Position numbers and translations under genes: made by a program. Below are positions 35,563 to 46,223 of a stretch of DNA of 64,000 bases, one piece after another. The DNA comes from Scybalomonas sp905214925 (GTDB lineage: Bacteria; Bacillota; Clostridia; Lachnospirales; Lachnospiraceae), in NCBI GenBank assembly GCA_905214925.1, contig CAJMOB010000005.1, positions 1 to 64,000 of the forward strand, in the 5' to 3' direction. Under the pieces are notes generated by a model, which did no database searches, was not told the origin of the DNA, and saw nothing but the letters and a program-made list of their open reading frames with translations. Within the stretch, counting starts at the first letter, position 1. Every line of letters starts with the position of its first letter.

Positions 35563-36279
35563 CTAAAGATAGCGATATCCCATAAAGGATGCACCACGAC
35601 TGTTAAGATCCCCCAATCCTGTTGCCAACATCATATATGCAACATCCTGTGCTTGTTGATTATTCGAAATAAAAAGCTCTAATTTATCCCCTGGTAAAGT
35701 AATATTTTTGTATGGAAAAGGAATCACCCCTTGATTTTTAAATACAAGACTATCCCAAATCGGTAGATTTTCGTTAGGTTCTTTTCCTGTGAAATTACGA
35801 TACTTCTTCCATAGATTTTTCTTTAATTGTTCTTCATATTCTTCCAGTGATAGACATTCCTTCCAATAACAATGCTCCTGTGTTTTTACAATAACTGGTG
35901 TTATGGTATACAACTTTTCAAAAAGCCCTTTTTTAATCATACGAATCTCAGCTACTAGCCCTTTTATCTCTTTTGTCGAATGGTTGGAAAGATTCTCTAA
36001 TAGATACTCTGCTAACTTTTGATCCAATGTTCGAATTCGGAAAGCATATACTTTATGCTTTTTATATAAACCATCTTTTTCCATTGGATAAAGTAAATCT
36101 GTTGTGTAACCTTTTAGTTTGTTCTCTCCATGAAATTCTTTGTAGATAGTATCTTTTATCAAGATACTATCTACAAAATATGGAATACTTGTACTGGCTC
36201 GTTTTGCTGTAAGTTCTTCTAATAAGAAAACTTTTGTAGTAATCTCATATACAGTTACAGCGATTTTCTTATTCTGCAT
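35563..36279 (-). CDS. cas6: CRISPR RNA endonuclease Cas6
   Basis: 238 residues with two ferredoxin-like halves and the C-terminal glycine-rich loop typical of Cas6 (GLGDLNSRGASFMGYRYL). Cas6 cuts the precursor transcript inside each repeat, leaving an 8-base 5' handle. A candidate catalytic histidine is in the N-terminal half (EFHG, near residue 49, or KHK, near 75). First gene of the effector unit, with AAGGAGG before the ATG and a consensus promoter at 36339-36367. It lies 344 bases from cas2. Confidence 0.92.
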   Translation of the reverse strand: MQNKKIAVTVYEITTKVFLLEELTAKRASTSIPYFVDSILIKDTIYKEFHGENKLKGYTTDLLYPMEKDGLYKKHKVYAFRIRTLDQKLAEYLLENLSNHSTKEIKGLVAEIRMIKKGLFEKLYTITPVIVKTQEHCYWKECLSLEEYEEQLKKNLWKKYRNFTGKEPNENLPIWDSLVFKNQGVIPFPYKNITLPGDKLELFISNNQQAQDVAYMMLATGLGDLNSRGASFMGYRYL

Positions 36280-36338
36280 TCTGCTACCTCCTTATAGTTT
36301 TTCTTACCTTCTGTCTTTATCATTTGTAGTATAACATT

Positions 36339-36367
36339 ATTATAGATACTTTTCCTATATTTGTCAA
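36339..36367 (-). promoter_or_regulatory. Consensus promoter of cas6-cas8b-cas7-cas5
   Basis: TTGACA at 36367-36362, a spacer of exactly 17 bases, TATAAT at 36344-36339, about 60 bases before the cas6 ATG. Both hexamers are perfect sigma-A matches, so the effector unit should be strongly expressed unless repressed. The plus-strand repeat-mimic transcript starts about 80 bases away, divergently. Confidence 0.8.
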
Positions 36368-36412
36368 TTATCAATTTAATATTTTTGTATATTTCAAATT
36401 CAATATTGATTA

Positions 36413-36612
36413 TTGAACCACTCTACGACATATGATACAATATAAATATCATAAACTCTCTTTTCAAAAGAATTTCATTTTTTATTTTTTAATAGTAACA
36501 ATTTTGTTTTGAAATATTTATTATTTTTGTATTTCAAATTTTTATTAATGATAACAGAAGTTGTTTTTACAAAGAAAGCAAACAAGACTCCATTCCTGTT
36601 TGCTTTCTTTAT
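36413..36612 (+). ncRNA. Putative crRNA-mimicking small RNA (degenerate CRISPR repeat plus terminator)
   Basis: Plus-strand promoter TTGAAC (36413-36418), 17 bases, TACAAT (36436-36441). At 36543-36572 there is a sequence matching the array repeat in crRNA sense at 22 of 30 positions without gaps, including the 12-base core AACAGAAGTTGT. It is followed directly by a perfect stem (AAAGAAAGCAAACA at 36571-36584 and its complement at 36597-36610) with an AT-rich tail. The transcript would be about 165 nt. The layout recalls CreA/CreR RNAs, which carry a degenerate repeat and guide Cascade to repress a toxin or cas promoter. No target site was found by eye. Inverted repeats (TTCAATA/TATTGAA near the -35; TTTGAAATA/TATTTCAAA near 36510-36540) add structure. 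Confidence 0.45.
36571..36610. terminator. Terminator in the cas2-cas6 gap
   Basis: A perfect 14-base inverted repeat with a 12-base loop. On the minus strand it lies just after cas2 and can end the cas3-cas4-cas1-cas2 transcript; on the plus strand it would end the repeat-mimic RNA. Confidence 0.7.
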
Positions 36613-36623
36613 TTTATAGATTA

Positions 36624-36908
36624 TTACAAGATCAAATCTTCTCCATTACCTTCCCTCTTTCCAAGTATCTCTTCTCCAAATACATTATCGTTTATCAATT
36701 TGATAATACAGATAAAGTCCTCCTCTTTATTAATAATCTTATTTAATTCTGTCTTCATTTGAATTAACTTTGACGGTGTCATTTCTCCCCGAAAAACAGA
36801 ATACTGAAAATGAGTCAAATATTTCTTACATATTTTAAATACTTTTTGGACTCGTTTTTCATTGACATCATAAAACACAAAGGCATAATTATAATTCACT
36901 TTCTTCAT
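36624..36908 (-). CDS. cas2: CRISPR adaptation protein Cas2
   Basis: 94 residues, ferredoxin-like fold. The first strand YAFVFYDVNEKRVQKVFKIC has the conserved aspartate, and the SVFRGEMT segment matches the second conserved strand of type I-B Cas2 proteins. Cas2 dimerises and bridges two Cas1 dimers during spacer integration. Its start overlaps the cas1 stop by one base. Last gene of the first cas unit. Confidence 0.95.
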   Translation of the reverse strand: MKKVNYNYAFVFYDVNEKRVQKVFKICKKYLTHFQYSVFRGEMTPSKLIQMKTELNKIINKEEDFICIIKLINDNVFGEEILGKREGNGEDLIL

Positions 36909-37930
36909 TAGATTCCTTCCTTAATTGAAAATGGCTGAAATTCTTCATCTTCTAATATACATTTAATTAATTTATAGCAATCTAATTTAATAGCAGTTCT
37001 GTAACTTACTTTTCGCTTTAACTTCCTATGCTGAAACGTACTTTCTACTCTTTTTTCAAAAGCATCAATAAATATATTTCTTCCCTCTTCATTTAATAGA
37101 CAATAATTAACTTTCTTTTCAAAATGCTTTTCCACTTGTATCTTCCTATTATTCACCAAATCAAATATTGTTCTTTCCACTAGAATAGGCTTAAACACCT
37201 CACTTAAATCTAAACTTAATGAAAACCTTCTCTCTGCTGGCTCATGTAAAAAACTAATCCTCTGATCTAAATGCGTTTGATAAATGGTTGAAACTGTTTT
37301 TGTATATAATAAAGTATTTCCAAAAGATATCATTGCGTTTATTGGATTATCTGGTGGACGTTTTACACGTTTATTCATTACAAAATCTTCTGGCAAAAAA
37401 TATTGAAAACTATTGTAAAATCGACTCCAAACCTCTCCTTCATAAGACATTAATTCTGGTATATCTTTTGCTTCATGAACCTTTTCAAAAAAATAAGATT
37501 TAATCCAATCAATTGTTTCCTTTACCTCTTTCTTGTCATGTTTATAATAGTGATATAAAACTTCTGCTATATTTTTCCCAATTCCCATTACAATAGCTTT
37601 TGCAATATCTAGTCTTTTTTCTTCAAAAGCTTTCACTTGTTTTACTAATAATTTCCCACTTTGATACTTTTCTCTTGGATAAAAGGTTCCACTATATCCG
37701 CCATAGTAATTGAAAAAATGAAGGATAATATTTTTTTGACTCAAAAAATCCAATAATTTGGAATTAATAGCAATTTCATTTAAACAATAAAGTTCTTTGA
37801 TATTTTCAACTGCTATATAAGTATTTTTTCCCTCTTTTCTAAAACATAGCGAATTATCCTTTCTACTCAGCTCCCCCATAGAGGCTAAATATTTTGTAGT
37901 TCCCATACTTAACACCTGCTCCTTTCCCAT
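36908..37930 (-). CDS. cas1: CRISPR integrase Cas1 (type I-B)
   Basis: 340 residues. The metal-binding residues appear in SYEGEVWSRFY (Glu), LHEPAERRFSLSLDLSEVFKP (His and Asp), in the usual order. An N-terminal beta domain is followed by the helical catalytic domain. Cas1 with Cas2 inserts new spacers at the leader end, here the 46224 side of the array. About 120 bases follow cas4 and cas2 overlaps its end. Confidence 0.96.
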   Translation of the reverse strand: MGKEQVLSMGTTKYLASMGELSRKDNSLCFRKEGKNTYIAVENIKELYCLNEIAINSKLLDFLSQKNIILHFFNYYGGYSGTFYPREKYQSGKLLVKQVKAFEEKRLDIAKAIVMGIGKNIAEVLYHYYKHDKKEVKETIDWIKSYFFEKVHEAKDIPELMSYEGEVWSRFYNSFQYFLPEDFVMNKRVKRPPDNPINAMISFGNTLLYTKTVSTIYQTHLDQRISFLHEPAERRFSLSLDLSEVFKPILVERTIFDLVNNRKIQVEKHFEKKVNYCLLNEEGRNIFIDAFEKRVESTFQHRKLKRKVSYRTAIKLDCYKLIKCILEDEEFQPFSIKEGI

Positions 37931-38050
37931 CTTTTACGAATAATAACCATCTAAAATTTAAGAGTATTTCATCGTTCTTGTTACAAAATACATATTAAAT
38001 TTCTAATAATTCCCTAATAAATTTTCCAATACACTCTTTTCATTTTCTTA

Positions 38051-38551
38051 TCAGATATAACAGTATTCATAATAAGCACATTTTTTACACTTTGGCTTAT
38101 TTAAAATCGGTGGCACTTTTTCTTTCAAGAGCAATTGCTTAATTTCCTCTTCATATTTATATAACTGCTTTTCTATCTCATCATCTAACTCTAGAATTAC
38201 TGTTTTTTTATCTTTTTTATTTTTTTCAATAAACTCCAATTTTCCTTTACGCTCAATTCCTTTTTCTTTTAGCACTTTCAAATAAAAGAGTAATTGCCAT
38301 TTTGCTGCTTCTGGATCCGCATCTGATTTTTTAACTTCTGTTAAATATTCTTTTGTCAATTTATCAATTTTTATGTTTTCAATTGTTATTTCTGTATTTT
38401 TATCATTTTCTTTTGCCTCATGAAGTGCTTTCCCAATTTTTACTTCTTCACTGTTATCTTCCAAATTAATCCTATTTCCATGCAAATAACATTGCCTTTT
38501 ACAATGGATATAATAATTCATTAATGTTCCATTTATTTCCATAATCTTCAC
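38051..38551 (-). CDS. cas4: CRISPR-associated exonuclease Cas4
   Basis: 166 residues of the RecB-like nuclease family. The iron-sulfur cysteines are in CKRQCYL near the N-terminus and CKKCAYYEYC at the C-terminus. The nuclease core shows KLEFIEKNK and the conserved QLLFYLKVLKEKG helix. Cas4 trims prespacers and helps choose PAM-flanked fragments for Cas1-Cas2. Three bases separate it from cas3. Confidence 0.94.
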   Translation of the reverse strand: MKIMEINGTLMNYYIHCKRQCYLHGNRINLEDNSEEVKIGKALHEAKENDKNTEITIENIKIDKLTKEYLTEVKKSDADPEAAKWQLLFYLKVLKEKGIERKGKLEFIEKNKKDKKTVILELDDEIEKQLYKYEEEIKQLLLKEKVPPILNKPKCKKCAYYEYCYI

Positions 38552-38553
38552 CC

Positions 38554-41067
38554 CTATAATATATCCACATAGGTTCCATCATAAATATCATCTCTTAATT
38601 TTCCATCTTCAAAATATTGTTCTCCATCTTGGATACAGAGCAACTCTCCAATTTGATCATCATATGCTATATTTACATGCTTTGGAATATCGTATATAAA
38701 ATATTGCAACTTAACTCTTGAATCCATTAATTTCACCATTCGCTCACTATAAGATAGTTTTGAATCTGATAATAAACTCTTATAAGTACCCCAAATCTCT
38801 TTGCCGTCCCACTCCTCTCCTTTTATATTCAGCCTTCTACAAAAACAAATACTCTTTTTCCATTGATCTTCCTCAATTAATTTCATATGTTTTGAAATTT
38901 CTTTTAGTTCTAAGTACCGATTCTTTTCGTAAAAATCGTTAATCCCCTTATCTTTATTTCCTTTTTTCTTATCCTTTAAAATTTGTAAAATTTTATTATA
39001 GTAGACATCAAACTCTTTGTTTTTTAATATTTGTCTCATTTCATTATTTTGTAATGTCACACTTCGTGATGTTCGAACATCCCTCTTATAAATGGACTCT
39101 ACATTGTCATAAGAAAAAAAGAATACTCTGCCTTGTTTTTCCGCTGAACGATTAATCCGACCAAGAAATTGTTCATCACTATCTAAAATGGAAATATCTT
39201 TGTATCCAATATCCATATCGATATCAACTCCCGCCTCCACTACTTGTGTCGCAATTAAAATTACTTTTTCTAATTTATTATTTCGAATATTATCAATGAT
39301 TTCTTCTCTATCATACAAATTGTCATCCCCTGTGATTAAAAAGACACCTTCTTCCTCCTTCATCATCTGGTAGAACTCTTTTGCAGATTGCTTTTTTATA
39401 AATTCTATTAAAATTTTATTATGACTCTTTGCTTGTTGTTCTATATGCTCTTTTAAAATCTCTAAATCAAAGTCCTGCTCTAATAATTCATAAGAAACTT
39501 CCACCCTATCTTTAAATAAATGATGCTTAAAAAATTTATTTCTATCTTTTATTAAAGGCACACTCAAACTATATTCTTCACTTAAAATATCTAGATTTGG
39601 AAAAGTAGCAGACATCATAATAATTTTACATCCCATAATATCAGCCAATACTTTTAAATAGATAATAATCTCTGTCCATATCTCATTGCGATAACTTTGT
39701 ATTTCATCAAATACAAGAACACCATCAGACAGCTGATAAAAAGAAAAAATATCTTCTTTTCGTTCTGAAAATAAAGTTAGAAATAATTTCACATGGGTCG
39801 TTAAAATAAAAGGATAATTTAAAAACTGTTTATCTAACAGGATCTGATTATAATAATCTTGCATCTCTTTATAATTTTTCTCATTTTGAGCTTTATGTAC
39901 AGGATATAGAGAATTCAACACTACGATCTGATTCTTAATATCGCTATTCTGAAATATCTGATCCAATGTTTTTTTATTTTGTTCCACTAATGCGTTAAAT
40001 GGATAAATATAAAATAGTTTCTGTTTTTCATCTTTTAAAAATTCAAAACTGAGATTCATAGCTGTATTGCTTTTTCCACTTCCAGTAGGAGCTTCCAAAA
40101 AGAAAACAGATTCTTCTTTATTTTCCTTCATCTCTTGTTCTGCATCTAAAAACAGTTCACTTCTTAAAATATTAATGTTATCCTCATCTTCTTTTATTTC
40201 TCTATGTGCACCTCGTTCCTTTTCATATTTTCGAATACTCTTATTTACATTGGTTCCATTAAATTCTTTATAATAAACTTCTCTATTAGAAATATCGCCA
40301 AAGGATTTCATCTCTTGATCTGCTTGATATTCATTTGTGGCATAATAGTCACAGCATACTAACACAGAATATAATAACCGAATATAGAAAAATAGATAAA
40401 TCGTTTGCTGATTATTAAAACTATCCTTAGCCTTCTTTAATTTTCCTAATGTTTGCGCTGGAGAAATTCTATCAAAAAAGAACAATCCTTTATAATAATC
40501 CGGCTTATTTTTCTTAAAATACTCAACAAGCCCTTCCACTTCTCCTCTTTCTTTAAATTTCTCTAAATATTCTCCCACATTATTTAGATCACTATGATGT
40601 CTAGAAATAACATAGGAATTCAACCATAGAATATACCGAAAATATTTTTCCTTTTCTTTTCCTATCTTTTTCTCCTTTAATTTTGCATAAAAAAAGTCCA
40701 AGTAAAAAAGGCTGGATAACAAAGAATGTGCGGACTCCTGCCCTGCGATGGCTCCCCATTCTTTCCAACATTTACTTGGATTATTCATGTTTTTAATTTG
40801 AAATACCGGATTGACTTTTCCCATATCGTGTCCAACAATACTGCTTCTAAAAGCATCATCTAAAAACTCAATCTCATCATTTGATAGATCAGGAATAATA
40901 ATCCTCCAGATCTTATGTAATCTTTTTCTAATATTTTTTTCTTTATAAATTCTATCAAAGTATTTATTGCATAATTCTGTATGTTCTTGCAACAATTCTT
41001 TTTCTTTTTGCTCATGTGTGTGCGCATAAATAGTTAAGGATAAATCAATGCATTGCTCTAAGTTCAT
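38554..41067 (-). CDS. cas3: CRISPR helicase-nuclease Cas3 (HD plus SF2)
   Basis: 837 residues. The N-terminal HD nuclease has VGHDMGKVNPVF and SAHSLLSS. The SF2 helicase follows with Walker A EAPTGSGKS (near residue 330), DEIQ Walker B in LVFDEIQSY, MMSATFP, and motif VI LGRINRSAEKQGR. Recruited by target-bound Cascade, it unwinds and degrades DNA. First gene of the cas3-cas4-cas1-cas2 unit, with GGGAGG before the ATG and a promoter at 41108-41135. All key motifs look intact. Confidence 0.96.
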   Translation of the reverse strand: MNLEQCIDLSLTIYAHTHEQKEKELLQEHTELCNKYFDRIYKEKNIRKRLHKIWRIIIPDLSNDEIEFLDDAFRSSIVGHDMGKVNPVFQIKNMNNPSKCWKEWGAIAGQESAHSLLSSLFYLDFFYAKLKEKKIGKEKEKYFRYILWLNSYVISRHHSDLNNVGEYLEKFKERGEVEGLVEYFKKNKPDYYKGLFFFDRISPAQTLGKLKKAKDSFNNQQTIYLFFYIRLLYSVLVCCDYYATNEYQADQEMKSFGDISNREVYYKEFNGTNVNKSIRKYEKERGAHREIKEDEDNINILRSELFLDAEQEMKENKEESVFFLEAPTGSGKSNTAMNLSFEFLKDEKQKLFYIYPFNALVEQNKKTLDQIFQNSDIKNQIVVLNSLYPVHKAQNEKNYKEMQDYYNQILLDKQFLNYPFILTTHVKLFLTLFSERKEDIFSFYQLSDGVLVFDEIQSYRNEIWTEIIIYLKVLADIMGCKIIMMSATFPNLDILSEEYSLSVPLIKDRNKFFKHHLFKDRVEVSYELLEQDFDLEILKEHIEQQAKSHNKILIEFIKKQSAKEFYQMMKEEEGVFLITGDDNLYDREEIIDNIRNNKLEKVILIATQVVEAGVDIDMDIGYKDISILDSDEQFLGRINRSAEKQGRVFFFSYDNVESIYKRDVRTSRSVTLQNNEMRQILKNKEFDVYYNKILQILKDKKKGNKDKGINDFYEKNRYLELKEISKHMKLIEEDQWKKSICFCRRLNIKGEEWDGKEIWGTYKSLLSDSKLSYSERMVKLMDSRVKLQYFIYDIPKHVNIAYDDQIGELLCIQDGEQYFEDGKLRDDIYDGTYVDIL

Positions 41068-41107
41068 GTTTATTTTACCTCCCCATCACTTTAAATATAT
41101 TATCTAT

Positions 41108-41135
41108 ATTATAATATATATTCAACAAATTGCAA
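41108..41135 (-). promoter_or_regulatory. Promoter of cas3-cas4-cas1-cas2
   Basis: TTGCAA at 41135-41130, 16-base spacer, TATAAT at 41113-41108, about 40 bases before the cas3 start. It lies between the trailer end of the array and cas3. Confidence 0.6.
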
Positions 41136-41241
41136 CACATTTTATCATTTTTATCTATTTTCAACTGTTTAATTTCTTTTATTTACAGACATTTTATTTG
41201 TACTAAAGATATATCATCCAGTAGAATAAAATATACATACA

Positions 41242-44200
41242 TCCTATATACAACTTCTGTTTTCATTAAACTCCTGATGCCGTTGTTGGAGCACTACTAG
41301 ATACTTCACTTCAATACAACTTCTGTTTTTATTAAACGGGTATTAAATTCTACAGGGTGTATTTAGAGGAGATTTCAATACAACTTCTGTTTTTATTAAA
41401 CCCTTGCCACCAACAACTTTCTAATGAAAAAATCGAATTTCAATACAACTTCTGTTTTTATTAAACAAAGAGGATGTTATAAAGGGAAAAGGTATTCCGA
41501 AATTTCAATACAACTTCTGTTTTTATTAAACGTTTCTCATTTTCAAATGATGGCGAGTCTAAATTGAATTTCAATACAACTTCTGTTTTTATTAAACCCA
41601 GATCCTTTTTATATTCACTTAATGCAAGACGAATTTCAATACAACTTCTGTTTTTATTAAACCGTTATTTGTTTTTTGTGTATCAGCTTCGTTGCTGAAT
41701 TTCAATACAACTTCTGTTTTTATTAAACTAACGTTTACAATAGAATACAGGAGGAATTTTCAAAATTTCAATACAACTTCTGTTTTTATTAAACCAAAAC
41801 AGATCAAAACAACAGATCTTAGATCCATCAATTTCAATACAACTTCTGTTTTTATTAAACGTACATTTACAAGGGTGTTGTCATGGAAAGTGACATATTT
41901 CAATACAACTTCTGTTTTTATTAAACGTCAAATCTTTTTGTCTACATCAGAGACAAAGAAATTTCAATACAACTTCTGTTTTTATTAAACTCATACTATC
42001 CCTTTGTTGTATTTTCTTACTGCTATTTCAATACAACTTCTGTTTTTATTAAACACAGGTTTCTCGTCACCAACTCGATAAAAATAAAACATTTCAATAC
42101 AACTTCTGTTTTTATTAAACGCATCGATGCACTCAATATCGCCTTGTGTGTAATGATTTCAATACAACTTCTGTTTTTATTAAACGATAAGATTAGAAGC
42201 ATGAACAACAGTCAATTATTATTTCAATACAACTTCTGTTTTTATTAAACACTGCTTAAACTCTTTTATTTCATCTTCAGTTAACATTTCAATACAACTT
42301 CTGTTTTTATTAAACTTCTTTTCCCTCTGTATCTGTAATGATAGAAAACGATTTCAATACAACTTCTGTTTTTATTAAACGCTAATTCAGAGTATGAAGT
42401 ATGATCTCCAATCTGATTTCAATACAACTTCTGTTTTTATTAAACACATCATTTGTGCAAAGTTCTGGCGGTTCATCTGAATTTCAATACAACTTCTGTT
42501 TTTATTAAACAAATGGATAGAAGAGAGCAAGATATTGTCAGCTTATTTCAATACAACTTCTGTTTTTATTAAACGTTTATATGCTTTATCACATAATAAA
42601 AGACACAACATTTCAATACAACTTCTGTTTTTATTAAACGAGAAGTAGAGAGGAGGCTATAATGAGCAATATTATATTTCAATACAACTTCTGTTTTTAT
42701 TAAACTAAAATGGCACAACTTAAACTAGTTGGAACTAATTGATTTCAATACAACTTCTGTTTTTATTAAACTTATAAGTAAAATTGCAGATAAAATTATC
42801 GTTAGAAAATTTCAATACAACTTCTGTTTTTATTAAACTGAAAAAGCGACCTATTGACTACGAAGTGCGACCTATATTTCAATACAACTTCTGTTTTTAT
42901 TAAACACTGGACTTGCTCTACAATCAGAATTAACTGCAAATTTCAATACAACTTCTGTTTTTATTAAACTTAGAAGGGATAGGTATGTATAGTGATCATG
43001 ATAATTTCAATACAACTTCTGTTTTTATTAAACGTAAATAGTCTTTTGTGGTAGCTTTTTTATTAGTTATTTCAATACAACTTCTGTTTTTATTAAACTC
43101 TCATCGTCAATAACAAGAGCTGGAGAATTTTTTATTTCAATACAACTTCTGTTTTTATTAAACAGATGGAACAAGTAAAATTGAGTTAAAAGATGGGAAT
43201 TTCAATACAACTTCTGTTTTTATTAAACCAGACGCAGGTCATCCAGTAATAGAATATGTTGAATTTCAATACAACTTCTGTTTTTATTAAACTTCATCAT
43301 AAATTTATCTGTCATTTTCATTTCCTCCATTTCAATACAACTTCTGTTTTTATTAAACGTTTATGGTAGATATACTTTAAGTTCTTTATCAGCATTTCAA
43401 TACAACTTCTGTTTTTATTAAACACGTACAAGAACAGGGGAAAAGAATATCCAATGTAATTTCAATACAACCTCTGTTTTTATTAAACTAGATTCTCCAA
43501 GACTACTGATTGTAACTCCTTTACTATTTCAATACAACTTCTGTTTTTATTAAACGCAGTTGAAATTGCACTCCCGCCCATTTCAGCTCATTTCAATACA
43601 ACTTCTGTTTTTATTAAACACTCTTCGCTTCCTCCACTTTCTTTGCATATTCTCATTTCAATACAACTTCTGTTTTTATTAAACGGTAATTGATTAGAAA
43701 GTGGTAAAAGCGTATTGTTATTTCAATACAACTTCTGTTTTTATTAAACGCAGGAGATGGATTCAGTTTTGATTAGAAAGAGGATTTCAATACAACTTCT
43801 GTTTTTATTAAACTATACTTGACTTTAAACCTGTATGATTCCTGTATATTTCAATACAACTTCTGTTTTTATTAAACGTAATTGTTGAGTTTAGTCGATT
43901 ACAAGACTACATATTTCAATACAACTTCTGTTTTTATTAAACTTAATGTAGTCAACGATCACACTACCAAGTAATGCTATTTCAATACAACTTCTGTTTT
44001 TATTAAACCTTTAGAAAGCGATATGACAGGAGATGGATTCAGTTTATTTCAATACAACTTCTGTTTTTATTAAACAAAGATACCCACATAGTAACCCGTA
44101 AACGTGTGTAATTTCAATACAACTTCTGTTTTTATTAAACGGATTAGAAGATTTAGACGAAGGAGATGATTTTATATTTCAATACAACTTCTGTTTTTAT

Positions 44201-46223
44201 TAAACTTTTAGTAATTTATAGGTCTTTTGGAGTGGCTCAAAAATTTCAATACAACTTCTGTTTTTATTAAACATTCTATCAGGGAAGTTGACAGCTAAGT
44301 CTGTAGCATTTCAATACAACTTCTGTTTTTATTAAACGGGTAGAGGATTTTTCATATTTGTTTTGAATTTCTATTTCAATACAACTTCTGTTTTTATTAA
44401 ACAGAAGAAGACATGGTAGTAATAGCATCAATAATTTATTTCAATACAACTTCTGTTTTTATTAAACGCACGTTCTTTTATCAAAGGTTCTTTAGCTAAT
44501 GCATTTCAATACAACTTCTGTTTTTATTAAACACTATATTCTATTTATTTATTTGCTCTGTCCTTCATTTCAATACAACTTCTGTTTTTATTAAACCTTT
44601 ATTGCCTCAAGAAACAAAGGAGAGGCTCTTATTTCAATACAACTTCTGTTTTTATTAAACAAGGGTAGTAATAGTAACAGATAACAATAACTAATTTCAA
44701 TACAACTTCTGTTTTTATTAAACTAAACTGACGGTCATCATTTCAGAATGAAGTCTACTATTTCAATACAACTTCTGTTTTTATTAAACAGCCTATGCAC
44801 TCAACATATTCGAAAGAGTGTAGATTTCAATACAACTTCTGTTTTTATTAAACAATGGGTTCTATTGTTTCTCATATAAAGAAGCAAATTTCAATACAAC
44901 TTCTGTTTTTATTAAACGAGAAGTTGTATCTCCACCAGATTCTTTAACAGATTATTTCAATACAACTTCTGTTTTTATTAAACAACTACCGTTGTAACAT
45001 CACATTCTTTGTACTTGTTTATTTCAATACAACTTCTGTTTTTATTAAACAGTAACGACTCAGAAAGAGGTTCTCTCTTAGTCTATTTCAATACAACTTC
45101 TGTTTTTATTAAACTAAAATCTCTTTTTATATTGACACTTAACCAAAACTTATTTCAATACAACTTCTGTTTTTATTAAACAATGAGTTGCTGTACCTTC
45201 TCATTTTCTTCTTCTATATTTCAATACAACTTCTGTTTTTATTAAACCTACTATATTCTATTTATTTATTTGCTCTGTCCTCTATTTCAATACAACTTCT
45301 GTTTTTATTAAACCTTATGAATAAAGCGGAAAATAGCAAGAAAACAAGATTTCAATACAACTTCTGTTTTTATTAAACTTGGAAGCAGGTGCAGAGATAT
45401 TTGAATTGCACTTATTTCAATACAACTTCTGTTTTTATTAAACTCCTAAAAAAGTGGCAGTTACAATCCCCGAAACTGGATTTCAATACAACTTCTGTTT
45501 TTATTAAACTTGATAAGGCATTAGATTGTATTAATAAGGAACGCATTTCAATACAACTTCTGTTTTTATTAAACTTTAGAGACGGAAAACATTAATAAAA
45601 CAGATATAGAATTTCAATACAACTTCTGTTTTTATTAAACGTTGGTTGTTGCAGTTTCTACCTCGGATATTTTTTGATTTCAATACAACTTCTGTTTTTA
45701 TTAAACATATGCAACAAGCGTCACATATGCCACAGACTTAAATTTCAATACAACTTCTGTTTTTATTAAACGATCCAGGGAGCGAAACACGAAGCAGCCT
45801 TATGTGATTTCAATACAACTTCTGTTTTTATTAAACCGATTGGTGGATATATGATGCACAGTCTCGCAAAATTTCAATACAACTTCTGTTTTTATTAAAC
45901 ATATATAGATTTAGAACAATAAATAGTCTTTTGGGATTTCAATACAACTTCTGTTTTTATTAAACGTAAAGCATATATCGCAAATCAAGATACTATGGAA
46001 TTTCAATACAACTTCTGTTTTTATTAAACAAGAATTCAAATGGAGAAATGAGTCGATACTATATATTTCAATACAACTTCTGTTTTTATTAAACTCGGAA
46101 ACAACAGCGATAAAAGAAAGTGCAACCTCATTTCAATACAACTTCTGTTTTTATTAAACAAATTGATTTTCTATATCTTGGTTTTCTACTTCTATTTCAA
46201 TACAACTTCTGTTTTTATTAAAC
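41242..46223 (-). CRISPR. Type I-B CRISPR array, about 77 repeats and 76 spacers
   Basis: By hand count, 77 copies of a 30-base repeat with spacers of about 34-37 bases. In crRNA sense (minus strand) the repeat starts GTTTAATAAAAACAG and ends GTTGTATTGAAAT, as usual for type I-B. Orientation is supported three ways: the repeat at 41242-41271 is the most degenerate and the next is also altered (trailer end), a promoter reads into the array from 46252-46280, and the 8-base handle ATTGAAAT is of the usual type. One internal repeat (near 43478) has T to C in the core. Two spacer pairs are related (44533/45248 and 43750/44009). Confidence 0.98.

Noticed and set aside
41692..45595. Open frames inside the CRISPR array (for example 41692-41988, 45188-45376, 45389-45595)
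   Set aside because: They only translate repeat units (FNTTSVFIK-type periodic peptides) and have no ribosome sites.
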